DNA from: a virus
Reading direction: 5' to 3' (one strand)
Virus record (IMG/VR): IMGVR_UViG_3300047175_000274
Span: 1 to 46,592 of that record
Length of the DNA: 46,592 nt
Shown piece after piece: positions 30,585-38,867 of the stretch (position 1 is the first letter of the stretch; the number at the start of each line of letters is the position of its first letter). The notes below the pieces were generated by a model. It was not told the origin of the DNA and did not search any database. It worked only from the letters and a program-made list of their open reading frames with translations. Made by a program: the position numbers and the translations under genes.

Positions 30585-31589
30585 ATGAATTCATCATCAC
30601 GTGTCGCGGCCGGCTCGATTCCACCGCCTGAGCCTACTGTTGGCCGGCTCCTACGAAAACGCCACTCCCAGTTCTTGGTTGAACTTCTTCTTTTGAGTGT
30701 CCTGTCGGCTGGCCTTTGGTTCGTTGCTGGCGTTGGGCTGGGTGATGTTGACAAGGTTCCGCCCGCGTACCGCATCGAGCTCTATATTCACTCCTGGGAG
30801 AGGTTCGCAGCCCTGCTGGGCGTCGGGTGGACCTTCCTGTTAATCGTGTACTACGGAACTTCATACGAGGTGACCCCACTTCGCTTCATCGTGAAGAGAG
30901 GAAGGTCAGGGTCTCTCGCTCTGCAGTCGCTTCTCCTTGCTCGAGACGACAGAGGAGGCGACATGGCGACGAAACATGTCGCTGCAGAGGAGATTCAAGA
31001 TCGTGTTGCGGACGCCATCGTCGAACCGTTGGCAAAATACGACACGGTGAACACCGTCCTCCACGGCTCCTCTCACTCGGCTGCGAAGCTTGCCGCGAAA
31101 ATGGAGCGACGAATCAACACTCACCTAATATTAGGTGTTCTGGTCGGCCTCGTAGGGCTGTCGGTGTGGTACTACAGTTTCTTCGGCATTGCACCTAAGA
31201 TTGATAAAGACAACTGGCTTCAGCAAACCGTGCCTCGTATTACCATCCTTTTTTTCATTGAACTTCTGGCTGGTTTCTTCTTGCGACAATATCGAATCGG
31301 AGTAGAGGATTTGAAGTATTTCTTGGAGCTGCAGAGGCGAGCTGATGCAAAGAGGATTGCATATGCAATTTTTGACCAGATGGATGACAAGGAATCAAAG
31401 CGTGCCTTTGCGACAGCACTCATGCAGGAGCGTTCCGACACAAGGCTGAGTTCAGGCGAAACCACAACTTCGATTGTCGCGATGGAGAAGGAGCAAAATG
31501 AAATCCTTAAGGCGTTCACGGTCGCAGGGGACAAACTCTCGGAAGCGGCCAAGCTATTAAAAGGCGAAACGTCCAAGGGTTCTAAGTAG
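30585..31589 (+). CDS. Cargo membrane protein inserted in tail operon
   Basis: A 334-residue protein in clearly lower GC than the genes around it. Hydrophobic segments lie at about 30-52, 74-90, 180-200 and 219-233; a cytoplasmic helical stretch (120-178) separates the pairs, and a charged coiled-coil C-terminus follows the last helix (F-F-L-R-Q-Y-R-I-G-V-E-D-L-K-Y-F). No nuclease or ATPase motif. The 122-base gap before it holds a TATAGT box at 30568 without a convincing -35 box. It stands between the G/T-like genes and the tape measure region, where lambda has no gene, so it is probably a moron. Superinfection exclusion or phage defence is a reasonable guess but nothing in the sequence proves it. 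The 159 bases after it show no clear terminator. Confidence 0.75.
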   Translation: MNSSSRVAAGSIPPPEPTVGRLLRKRHSQFLVELLLLSVLSAGLWFVAGVGLGDVDKVPPAYRIELYIHSWERFAALLGVGWTFLLIVYYGTSYEVTPLRFIVKRGRSGSLALQSLLLARDDRGGDMATKHVAAEEIQDRVADAIVEPLAKYDTVNTVLHGSSHSAAKLAAKMERRINTHLILGVLVGLVGLSVWYYSFFGIAPKIDKDNWLQQTVPRITILFFIELLAGFFLRQYRIGVEDLKYFLELQRRADAKRIAYAIFDQMDDKESKRAFATALMQERSDTRLSSGETTTSIVAMEKEQNEILKAFTVAGDKLSEAAKLLKGETSKGSK

Positions 31590-31748
31590 CGTCCCGCGCA
31601 ACAAATTCAACAGGCCAAGCCAAACCCGGCACCTAAAGGCCTTGGACTTCGGCTCTCCTGCATGTCGATACCGACCACAATCGTTAAATCCAAATAGAAC
31701 GTGCACTCAGATTTGCTGAACGCTGGCTGCGCCGCGCGGCAAGGTGCC

Positions 31749-32207
31749 ATGCTGAGGTTCCAAACCGTCATAAAGAGCGCTCGCTTCGTTTACTCGCCCT
31801 ACACCGCGACCGAGATGCAGGGCTTCGCGCAGGTGCTGACGGATGCGATCCGGGCCCGCATCCAACACGGCCAGAACATCTACGACCAGGCGGCCGCGCC
31901 GCTGAAGCCCGGACTGCCGGGTCGGCGCGGATATCCAGACTACAAGGCGGCGCGTGGTCTCCAGCCCATCCGCGATTGGACCTGGAGCGGGCACACCCTG
32001 CGCTGCCTAAAGGTCCTCACCGCAAATGAGAACCGCGCGGCGATTGGGTTTCTCGACGAGACCCTGCCTGGCCGGCGACTGACCGCTTCGCAGATCGCAG
32101 CCTTCAACAACCGGCGCGAGGCGCAGTGGGGTGTCTCGCCTCGCGACCGCCAGGCGGTTCTCGCCGCGTTCCAGGCACGTCCCTTCGTGATGCTCAAGGC
32201 AGCGTAA
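31749..32207 (+). CDS. Phage tail-associated protein (152 aa)
   Basis: ATG 31749 with AAGGTG upstream is preferred to GTG 31701. The 152-residue product has an N-terminal Y-S-P-Y-T-A-T-E-M-Q-G-F-A-Q-V-L-T-D-A-I-R-A-R-I, a G-Y-P-D-Y-K-A-A-R-G-L-Q-P-I-R-D-W-T-W-S-G segment and a helical end. It ends one base before the tape measure ATG, so it was originally part of the tail operon. I recall similar small proteins in phages with this tail type but cannot name a family. Confidence 0.65.
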   Translation: MLRFQTVIKSARFVYSPYTATEMQGFAQVLTDAIRARIQHGQNIYDQAAAPLKPGLPGRRGYPDYKAARGLQPIRDWTWSGHTLRCLKVLTANENRAAIGFLDETLPGRRLTASQIAAFNNRREAQWGVSPRDRQAVLAAFQARPFVMLKAA

Positions 32208-32208
32208 A

Positions 32209-35200
32209 ATGGCAGACCAAGCAGAGCGCGTAATCCTCGAAGCCGAGGACCAGGTCACGCCAATAGTAGACAAGGCTAACGCCGGCCTGGACAGCTTCGA
32301 GAAGAAAGCCGAATCGTCGCATGGCAAGGTGATCCGGATTTCGGACCAGACGCGAACCAGCGTCCAGCGCCTGATTGCCTCCCTGGAAAAACAGGCCGAG
32401 ACGTATGGCAAGTCGGGGGTGGACCGGCTGATCACCCAACGGGACCAACTTCTCCAGCGGTACAACCGCGAGCCGCAGGCCATCGACGCGATCACCCGCT
32501 CCTACGAAAAGATGATCGCCATGGAGGAGAAGGCCGCACGCGAAGCTCTCGCCGTCAAAGCGGCCAAGGAAGCTGAAGAGGCGTTACGGAAGCAGGCCGA
32601 ATCCATCACATCGTTTGGCGAGCGCGTCAGCCAGTTCATGGAGAACCCGCTTCAGGGTGCGAAAGGCGCGCTCTCGTCCGTGCTTACGGCTCTCGGCCCC
32701 TTTGGTGTCGCGGTCGCGACCGGCGCGGCCGTCCTTGGCACCATTGCGGTTTCCGCATTCGAGGCGGCGAAGAGTCTCGGCGAGTATGGCACGCGAGTGA
32801 AGGACGCGGAACTGCGCACCGGTTTAGCCGCGAAGGAAGTCGGGCAGTTCGGCTTCGCGGCGCGCGCGGTGGGACAGGACATTTCGATTGTCGAGCGGCT
32901 CATGCGCGGTCTCTCGCAGGCGGCCGACGACAATTCCCAGGAGGGCGAGAAGGTGCGGACCACCCTGCGCGGGATGGGCATCGATCTGCACACCGCTACC
33001 GGAGAGATGAAACCCACCTCCGAGATCCTGGTTGAGATTTCCGAGGGCTTGAACAAACTTCCGGAAGGGCTTCAGCGGGACGCTGCCGCCATGGACCTGT
33101 TCAAGCGGGTGGGCGTGGAGGCGATTCCGTTCATGACGGAACTCAACGAGAACCTGCGCGTGGCTCACGAGCAGGGCTTCGGGCCGACCGAGGAAGACAT
33201 TCGCCGATTCTCCGAATACCAGCGCGAAGTGACCGTGCTCGAAACCAAGTGGGACTCGCTGGTCCGCAAGTTCAAAGAAGGGCTGGTTGTCACCGTAACC
33301 TGGGTCGGGAAGGGCGTCGATTGGTTCCTCAACAACATCTCGACTGCCGGCGATGATGAACGGCAACGCCGCGAAGAGGAACAGGCGATGCAGGATGCCG
33401 CTGACATTCGAGCGGCGGGCGGCATTGGGGCGAAGATGTCGATCTCCGGTCATCGCCAGGAAGTGGCCGACCTGGAGCGCCGGGCGCCGGACATCATGAA
33501 GAACCGCGATGCCACCTTGAAGCGCATCGAGGATTTACGGGCCCAACAGCAAGGGCTGGTCGGCGACTTCGGCATTCTGCAAGCCATCGCTCCCACGCGC
33601 GACGAGGAGGCCCGAGCGAAGCGTGCGGATGACATTCAGGGCCAGATTCAGCAGTTGCAGAAGATGCTGGAGGATGCCGAGGCCGTCACCAAGCGGAAAG
33701 ACCTGCGGGCCGGCAAGGAAGAGACGGATCGCATTCGCGCCCGCTTCTTTGGCACGCACGAGGGCATGGAGAAGGCCTACGCGGATGCCAAGAAGGACGT
33801 CGAGCGGCTCCAGAAACAACTGCTCGAACCGGACAAGCCGTTGACGAAGGCTCAGGCGCAGGATCTGGGCCAACAACTCCAGGTCGCGGAAGCCACCGAA
33901 GCGCGTCGCAAGGCGGCACTGGACGCGGTCACAAAAGGCGCGGAGCAGCTCAAGGACTTTCGTCGCCAAGCGGCCGAGTTCGAGAAGAAGGGTGATGAAT
34001 CTGAACTGGACGCGATTGGGAAAATCTACTATCAGCGGGACCAGCTTCTGAAGCAGGCCGCGCAAGTGAAGGCGTCGGAATCGGAGATTGCGGCGATCCG
34101 CAAGGCGGCGGACGAACAGGCAGCCGTCATATCGAAGAAGGCATGGGAGGAATTCGAGAAGTACGAAGAGAAGCAAAGGGCAGAGCAAAGCAAGAAGATG
34201 CTGGCCCTCATGATGCCATCCAAAGAGCAGATGAAGGAGTGGGAGGAAGGCTTCGCCGCGCAGGAACGGATCGAGGACATCGGAGTCCAGGAGCAGCGGG
34301 ATGAGTTGCGGCGGCGCGCCGCGCGATCCGCGCGCATGGCGGAACTGACTGCCGGTCAGGAAACGCCGATGGCAATGTCCGAGGCCGAAAAGCGGGAGAT
34401 GGCGGCGCGAAAAGAAGAGGCAGCAGCGCAGGAAGCCTACCAAATCCGACTCGACCTGGCCGTCCAGTTGGCCGGAATCGAAGCCGAGCGGATATCGAAG
34501 GAAGAGAACGCGGCCAAGCGCTCCGTCCTGGCGGCGCAGGCGCAGAAGGACCTGTTCACTGAAATCGCCCAGGCGCAGGATCAGTTCGAGGAAAAGGAGG
34601 CGCAGCTCCAGCAGAAACGCCAGCAGGAGATCCAGTCGCAATTCGACAACCTGCAGAAACAGGCCGAGAAGTTGATCGACGTTCTATTCACGAAGCCTAA
34701 GAACTTCGGCAAGGACCTTGTGAACACGATTCACGCTGCGGTGCTCAAGCCGGTCACGGAGACGCTGGGCGGCGCGGCGGCGAATATTCTCCATCCGATC
34801 ATCTACGGGCCGGACGGACAGGGCGGACTAAACGGGATGTTGCGCGGCACATCGAAGGACCCGGTGCGCGTATCCACCGACCAGAACACCGCCGCGACCA
34901 TGCAGAACAGCGCGGTGATGGCGGCGTTGACGGGCATTCTCGCCGCCGGGATGGGGATCGCGGCTCCGCACGTGTCTGCCGGAAGTGGCGGAGTGCCGAG
35001 CATCGCCATTCCATCGATTTCGGCGGCTGCGCCGGCCAGCGGTGGCATGCAAGTGGCGTGGGGCGGCTATTCCCCGGCTCCCTGGAGTTCCAGCGGCGGG
35101 GGCGCTCCGGTCTCTTCCGGCGGTGCCGGTGGGGTGGCTTCGGTGTCCGGGCCGAGTTTCGCCGACCTGGCCAACCTGCCGGTCACCCATTCCGCCGCCA

Positions 35201-36141
35201 GCATGAACCCGCTGGCGATGATTCTGGGGAGCGGCGGGGCCGGTGCGAAGGGCGGGACCTCCGGCATTTACAGCATGTTCTCGAAGGATGGCTTCTCGAA
35301 GACGCTGTCCAACCTGAAAGGAACGGTCTGGAACCAGAAGGCTTGGGACGCTTCCGACAGCAACTTCTGGGGCGGCGTGCAGGGCGTCGCGAAGTCGCCC
35401 GCAGCCGGTGCCGCCGGAATGATGCTCGCGACCAGCGGTCTCTTCGGATCGAATCGCGGGACGTGGACCGGCGCTCTTGAAGATACGGCCGGAGGCGCGC
35501 TGATCGGCGAGCAGATGGGCGGTCCACTGGGAGCCGCAATCGGAGCGGCGGCAGGTTTCACTGCCGGAGTGGCCGAAAAGCTCCTCGGGATCGAGTCGCC
35601 GCAAAGGAAGGCTCATGACGACATCAAGAGCATATACGGTGTGGACATCCCGCAGAACAGCGGCACGATCAAGCAGGTGGTGCAGATCGCGCAGTCGCAA
35701 TTCGGTGGCGATATCGCGGTGGCCGTGCGGTCGCCGAGCGTGCGTCAACTCGTGATGCTGTACTCGGAAGCCACGGGCCAGAAGATGCCACTGTCTGCCA
35801 CGACGCCTTACGCCGGGAGCTTGGTGGAGCAGGGCGGCAAGCTCTATCAACAGGCCAGCTACCAGGATGGCCAGGCGCACGTCTACGCTTCGAACATCCC
35901 GACGCTCGGCGGGATCGCGGCCGGGACCTATCCCACGCCGGGCAACCCAAACACCGCAGGTGGCACCGGCGCGACGTACATGTCGCTGAGCATCAGTGGC
36001 AATGACGCCGCCAACTTCATGACCGGCCAGTTCGTGACGCCGCAGTTCGTCACCGACCAGGCGATGGCGGCGCAGTATTCGAGCTACGGGCGCACGCAGC
36101 AATCGGCCAATATGCAGCTACCCGGATTGACGGTGGCGTGA
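32209..36141 (+). CDS. Tail tape measure protein
   Basis: A 1310-residue protein that spans the tail lumen and fixes its length; with about 0.15 nm per residue the tail would be near 195 nm. Residues 1-140 are a charged coiled coil. A hydrophobic pair at about 160-185 (L-G-P-F-G-V-A-V-A-T-G-A-A-V-L-G-T-I-A-V) follows. A long helical Glu/Gln/Lys/Arg-rich region runs from about 300 to 830, then a Gly/Ser-rich segment (about 900-1100) with hydrophobic stretches suited to membrane insertion during DNA ejection. No peptidoglycan hydrolase motif is seen. It is intact and is by far the largest helical protein in the window. Confidence 0.93.
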   Translation: MADQAERVILEAEDQVTPIVDKANAGLDSFEKKAESSHGKVIRISDQTRTSVQRLIASLEKQAETYGKSGVDRLITQRDQLLQRYNREPQAIDAITRSYEKMIAMEEKAAREALAVKAAKEAEEALRKQAESITSFGERVSQFMENPLQGAKGALSSVLTALGPFGVAVATGAAVLGTIAVSAFEAAKSLGEYGTRVKDAELRTGLAAKEVGQFGFAARAVGQDISIVERLMRGLSQAADDNSQEGEKVRTTLRGMGIDLHTATGEMKPTSEILVEISEGLNKLPEGLQRDAAAMDLFKRVGVEAIPFMTELNENLRVAHEQGFGPTEEDIRRFSEYQREVTVLETKWDSLVRKFKEGLVVTVTWVGKGVDWFLNNISTAGDDERQRREEEQAMQDAADIRAAGGIGAKMSISGHRQEVADLERRAPDIMKNRDATLKRIEDLRAQQQGLVGDFGILQAIAPTRDEEARAKRADDIQGQIQQLQKMLEDAEAVTKRKDLRAGKEETDRIRARFFGTHEGMEKAYADAKKDVERLQKQLLEPDKPLTKAQAQDLGQQLQVAEATEARRKAALDAVTKGAEQLKDFRRQAAEFEKKGDESELDAIGKIYYQRDQLLKQAAQVKASESEIAAIRKAADEQAAVISKKAWEEFEKYEEKQRAEQSKKMLALMMPSKEQMKEWEEGFAAQERIEDIGVQEQRDELRRRAARSARMAELTAGQETPMAMSEAEKREMAARKEEAAAQEAYQIRLDLAVQLAGIEAERISKEENAAKRSVLAAQAQKDLFTEIAQAQDQFEEKEAQLQQKRQQEIQSQFDNLQKQAEKLIDVLFTKPKNFGKDLVNTIHAAVLKPVTETLGGAAANILHPIIYGPDGQGGLNGMLRGTSKDPVRVSTDQNTAATMQNSAVMAALTGILAAGMGIAAPHVSAGSGGVPSIAIPSISAAAPASGGMQVAWGGYSPAPWSSSGGGAPVSSGGAGGVASVSGPSFADLANLPVTHSAASMNPLAMILGSGGAGAKGGTSGIYSMFSKDGFSKTLSNLKGTVWNQKAWDASDSNFWGGVQGVAKSPAAGAAGMMLATSGLFGSNRGTWTGALEDTAGGALIGEQMGGPLGAAIGAAAGFTAGVAEKLLGIESPQRKAHDDIKSIYGVDIPQNSGTIKQVVQIAQSQFGGDIAVAVRSPSVRQLVMLYSEATGQKMPLSATTPYAGSLVEQGGKLYQQASYQDGQAHVYASNIPTLGGIAAGTYPTPGNPNTAGGTGATYMSLSISGNDAANFMTGQFVTPQFVTDQAMAAQYSSYGRTQQSANMQLPGLTVA

Positions 36142-36563
36142 TCGCCGTGCCAGGCAACCTCACACAAGTCGAGCCCAACGGGGTGATGCCGGCATCGCTG
36201 TGCACGGCGTTCACGGAGTTGCGGGAGTACGCGCAGCTTCAGAATCAGTATCACGACGGGACGGTCCAGCGGTCGCAGCTCGCCCAGACCTCGCGGCGGA
36301 CATTCCGGCTCAGCAAGCGATTGAGTGCGTCAGTGCTTTCGGCGCTCTACACGTTCTGGGTCTCGCAGAACGCCGGCCTGACCCCGTTCGCCTTCTACAA
36401 TCCGTTCGACGTGGCGTCGGGTCAGCAGATCGGGAGCAACTACGACCCCACCGGCAACAACACGCAGGGTCGCGTGACGGTCGTGTTCCGCGGCAACTGG
36501 GCGCAGGCAACGGATCTCGCGCGCACCAATGTGCAAGGACTGGAATTAGTGGAAGTTGCGTGA
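36138..36563 (+). CDS. Minor tail protein, gpM/DUF2460-like
   Basis: A 141-residue protein whose GTG 36138 overlaps the tape measure stop; GTG 36147 is an alternative. The pattern R-R-T-F-R-L-S-K-R-L-S-A-S-V-L-S-A-L-Y-T-F-W followed by P-F-A-F-Y-N-P-F and V-V-F-R-G-N-W matches the gpM/DUF2460 group (a two-sheet tail-tip ring). It is in the lambda M slot after H. The N-terminal region of the 1543-residue protein at 38868 has the same layout, so the two are likely distant paralogues. Confidence 0.75.
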   Translation: MIAVPGNLTQVEPNGVMPASLCTAFTELREYAQLQNQYHDGTVQRSQLAQTSRRTFRLSKRLSASVLSALYTFWVSQNAGLTPFAFYNPFDVASGQQIGSNYDPTGNNTQGRVTVVFRGNWAQATDLARTNVQGLELVEVA

Positions 36564-36679
36564 GGAAGCCTCCTGTGTCGCTGGAGCATTTTCTCATTTG
36601 CTGGACGATGTATACTAATCCGAGTGCCAAAATGGAAATCCTGGTTCAGAATACAGTTTTTAACCTAACGGCGCACACG

Positions 36680-37825
36680 ATGATCCATTCCTACCGACGC
36701 CTGCTTTGGATAGGCTTTGCGATGCTCGTGGCCCCATTCGGGGTTCCGGTCGTGGCGCAAGCACAGGCCGTTGATTCGGCGACCGCTGCCAAGCTCGATT
36801 TCTTAAATGACCGGCTGAACGCGTTGTTCGCAACCGGGCCCAGCGGCCTGGTGACTGGCAACTTTTTTGTGCCGCAGAGGATCTACGGAAACACCGATGC
36901 CGCTAGCGCCGGCCCGCCGCCCGAGGGGAAACCACAGTTCGCGTTTAATGTTCTGGCCCCCTTCAGCTGGGATTCGAATGCGAATTCGCTGCCGTCAGGC
37001 GGGACCTCAGCGCTCCAGTTTTCACCCGACGTTCGTCTGGGGTTTACCGATCACTTCGCCGGACTAGGGGGCGTCAAGATCAGCGGAGTAACCGACCTCG
37101 TAATCAATCGGTACTCCAACAGCGCCGGAACCGACACTTCGCCTGCATCGTATAGTTTCGAAATCCAACACGTCTCCGGGAAAAACGACCAAGAATACCA
37201 GCCGTTCCTCGCCTTTTCTTCCCAGACGGCCTACAACTCAGATTTTTCGACCGATGCCGGCACGGTGCGCAAGCTCTACGGGGGTCTCGACAAACTCTGG
37301 GATTGGGGCTATTGGGAGCGCGGAAGAGGATTGGAGCGCGATCCTCAGGATCAGCCGATCTCCAACCGGTTCGTCACGCTGCAGGCTGGATTGTCCGCCC
37401 AAGTCGGCCGCAGTTTTGCGACGTCTTCGCCGGACAGTACATATCTGAAGGTCTCGCCTTCATTTGGCTACAACTCCAACAACGGCCTGGATTCTTACGG
37501 CTACGCTGCCCACTGGAGCGTAAGTCTCGGCGCAAATATTACACGCGTATGGAAGGACACCGCTGCTGCGGCGGCTGGGACGCCGCAGACTGCCGCCGAG
37601 CGGGACTGGACCGTCAGCCCGTTGTTAACGGTGCTCTTTTCGCCGCCGGTGCGCTGGTTTCGGCGGGATCCACCAGACACCGCACAGGCTCGCGTAGCTG
37701 AGCACTTCGGCAGTCCGACCATCACGCTACAGATCGCCTATTCACGACTTTCTTCTAACGTCACTGGCAAGTCTTACGACGCATGGGCGATCGGGCCGAG
37801 CGCCGGCGTATCTTGGAAATTTTAA
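36680..37825 (+). CDS. Outer-membrane beta-barrel-like protein (cargo gene)
   Basis: ATG 36680 begins a 381-residue protein with a clear signal peptide: Y-R-R-L-L, a hydrophobic core (W-I-G-F-A-M-L-V-A-P-F-G-V-P-V-V) and an A-Q-A cleavage site near residue 30. The mature part is Ser/Thr/Gly/aromatic-rich with repeated alternating strands and ends in S-W-K-F; a terminal Phe is the mark of BAM-folded outer-membrane proteins. It is therefore a host-surface protein, not a virion part. Upstream ATG 36608 in the same frame would spoil the signal peptide. A TATACT box sits at 36611 with no good -35. It interrupts the tail operon and forms a cassette with the next gene. Receptor masking, adhesion or transport are all possible roles. 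Confidence 0.75.
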   Translation: MIHSYRRLLWIGFAMLVAPFGVPVVAQAQAVDSATAAKLDFLNDRLNALFATGPSGLVTGNFFVPQRIYGNTDAASAGPPPEGKPQFAFNVLAPFSWDSNANSLPSGGTSALQFSPDVRLGFTDHFAGLGGVKISGVTDLVINRYSNSAGTDTSPASYSFEIQHVSGKNDQEYQPFLAFSSQTAYNSDFSTDAGTVRKLYGGLDKLWDWGYWERGRGLERDPQDQPISNRFVTLQAGLSAQVGRSFATSSPDSTYLKVSPSFGYNSNNGLDSYGYAAHWSVSLGANITRVWKDTAAAAAGTPQTAAERDWTVSPLLTVLFSPPVRWFRRDPPDTAQARVAEHFGSPTITLQIAYSRLSSNVTGKSYDAWAIGPSAGVSWKF

Positions 37826-37839
37826 CTCGGGAGTGCAAA

Positions 37840-38577
37840 ATGGCCGCTGGTTTACCGCAAAACTACGATCCTATCGGCAAAACGACCCATTTTCAGTTTT
37901 TTGTTGAGCATAGTCTTCCCGGAGGGGCGGAAGGCGTCGCGGCGGATCTGGCGGCGACTTGCGAGTCCGACTACGGCAAGCTCCTAGCTATCTTTGCCGG
38001 AAGCGTTCCGAGTCACTTGCCCTTTAACGTCTACCTCGACGACTTCACCAAGGGCGCCAGCCACGGGAGCTGCGCCAGCACAGAGATCAGCATCGGCTAC
38101 GTGGCGCAGGCAGCGCAAACGCCGGCCGGCGTGACCGATTACCACGCGATGATGTTGATGGCCGAGGTGGTCGAGGTGTTCTCTTGCAAGTTAACCGGCT
38201 GGCCATGCGCTGAAAACACAGGCGAAGGATTGTCGCGAGTTCTGGCCAGAGAGCTACACCCAGGCGGCGAGTCCAAAGCAACGGTCAGCGCGCCCATCTG
38301 GCTCAAACAAAACCCGAGGCCAGACTGGATTAGCCGCACGCGGCTAAGCGATGTCGATCCGATTGCCGTCGGCTGCAGCGTGCTGTTCTTGAACTGGCTG
38401 AACCGCGTCAAGATGATGGCGTGGTCGGACATCGTCGCCTGCGGTGGCCTTACACTGGCGGCCACCTATCAGGCATTGACCGGAAATGGAAACGCCTGGT
38501 CGGACTTTTCCGCCGATATGCAGGCTAGGTGGGCGCCCGGTACAGCTTATACAGCCGTGACCGACCAACCGTTCTAG
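37840..38577 (+). CDS. Metallopeptidase-like protein in cargo cassette
   Basis: ATG 37840, CGGGAG at seven bases, 14 bases after the barrel gene: 245 residues. It recalls, from memory, an uncharacterised soil-bacterial family with a zincin-like H-E-x-x-E segment, then G-E-G-L-S-R-V-L-A-x-E-L and a C-terminal I-G-C-x-x-L-F-L-N-W-L and L-A-A-T-Y-Q-A-L-T. Here the equivalent of H-E is A-E (M-A-E-V-V-E-V-F, about residues 108-115), so a metal-binding histidine appears to be lost. No signal peptide is seen. Six cysteines lie in the middle. A role linked to the preceding outer-membrane protein is suggested by their tight spacing. Function not established. Confidence 0.6.
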   Translation: MAAGLPQNYDPIGKTTHFQFFVEHSLPGGAEGVAADLAATCESDYGKLLAIFAGSVPSHLPFNVYLDDFTKGASHGSCASTEISIGYVAQAAQTPAGVTDYHAMMLMAEVVEVFSCKLTGWPCAENTGEGLSRVLARELHPGGESKATVSAPIWLKQNPRPDWISRTRLSDVDPIAVGCSVLFLNWLNRVKMMAWSDIVACGGLTLAATYQALTGNGNAWSDFSADMQARWAPGTAYTAVTDQPF

Positions 38578-38730
38578 CGTTTCGCGTGACAGCGATGGGC
38601 ACACACCTCGCCGGTTAAGTACCGATTGGGCTTCTGACACTCGGAGCAACAGGTCTGTCGTGCTTTAGTGTTTCAGCGCCGGGTTCCATTCGACGCGGCG
38701 TCGCCCCGTCTTCGTCCGGCTTTCAGCCAT
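38574..38730 (-). pseudogene. Possible remnant of a small zinc-finger gene
   Basis: Reverse strand. ATG 38730 starts a 21-codon reading (M-A-E-S-R-T-K-T-G-R-R-R-V-E-W-N) that stops at TAA. In another frame the same region continues as C-C-S-E-C-Q-K-P-N-R-Y-L-T-G-E and C-A-H-R-C-H-A-K-R before TAG, a convincing CxxC/CxxxC zinc-binding pattern. The two parts would make one 50-residue basic zinc-finger protein if a frameshift separated them. The rest of this 290-base stretch (38578-38867) shows no promoter or terminator I can support. Weak evidence. Confidence 0.25.
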
Positions 38731-38867
38731 CTTGCTTTTGATGGATTGATGATCAAAGCGTTATGACACATTAATGTCGGTTCGAATGCAATCCGCGGAC
38801 TATTCGTGGCGGGTGCTCTGAATATGAAACGGCATTGAGAGCCTCTTTTCCGGGTAAGCCCTAGTCT

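Noticed and set aside
34828-36102. Reverse-strand open frame of 424 codons inside the tape measure gene
   Set aside because: Shadow of the Gly/Ser-rich part of the tape measure; composition and lack of start signals argue against a gene.
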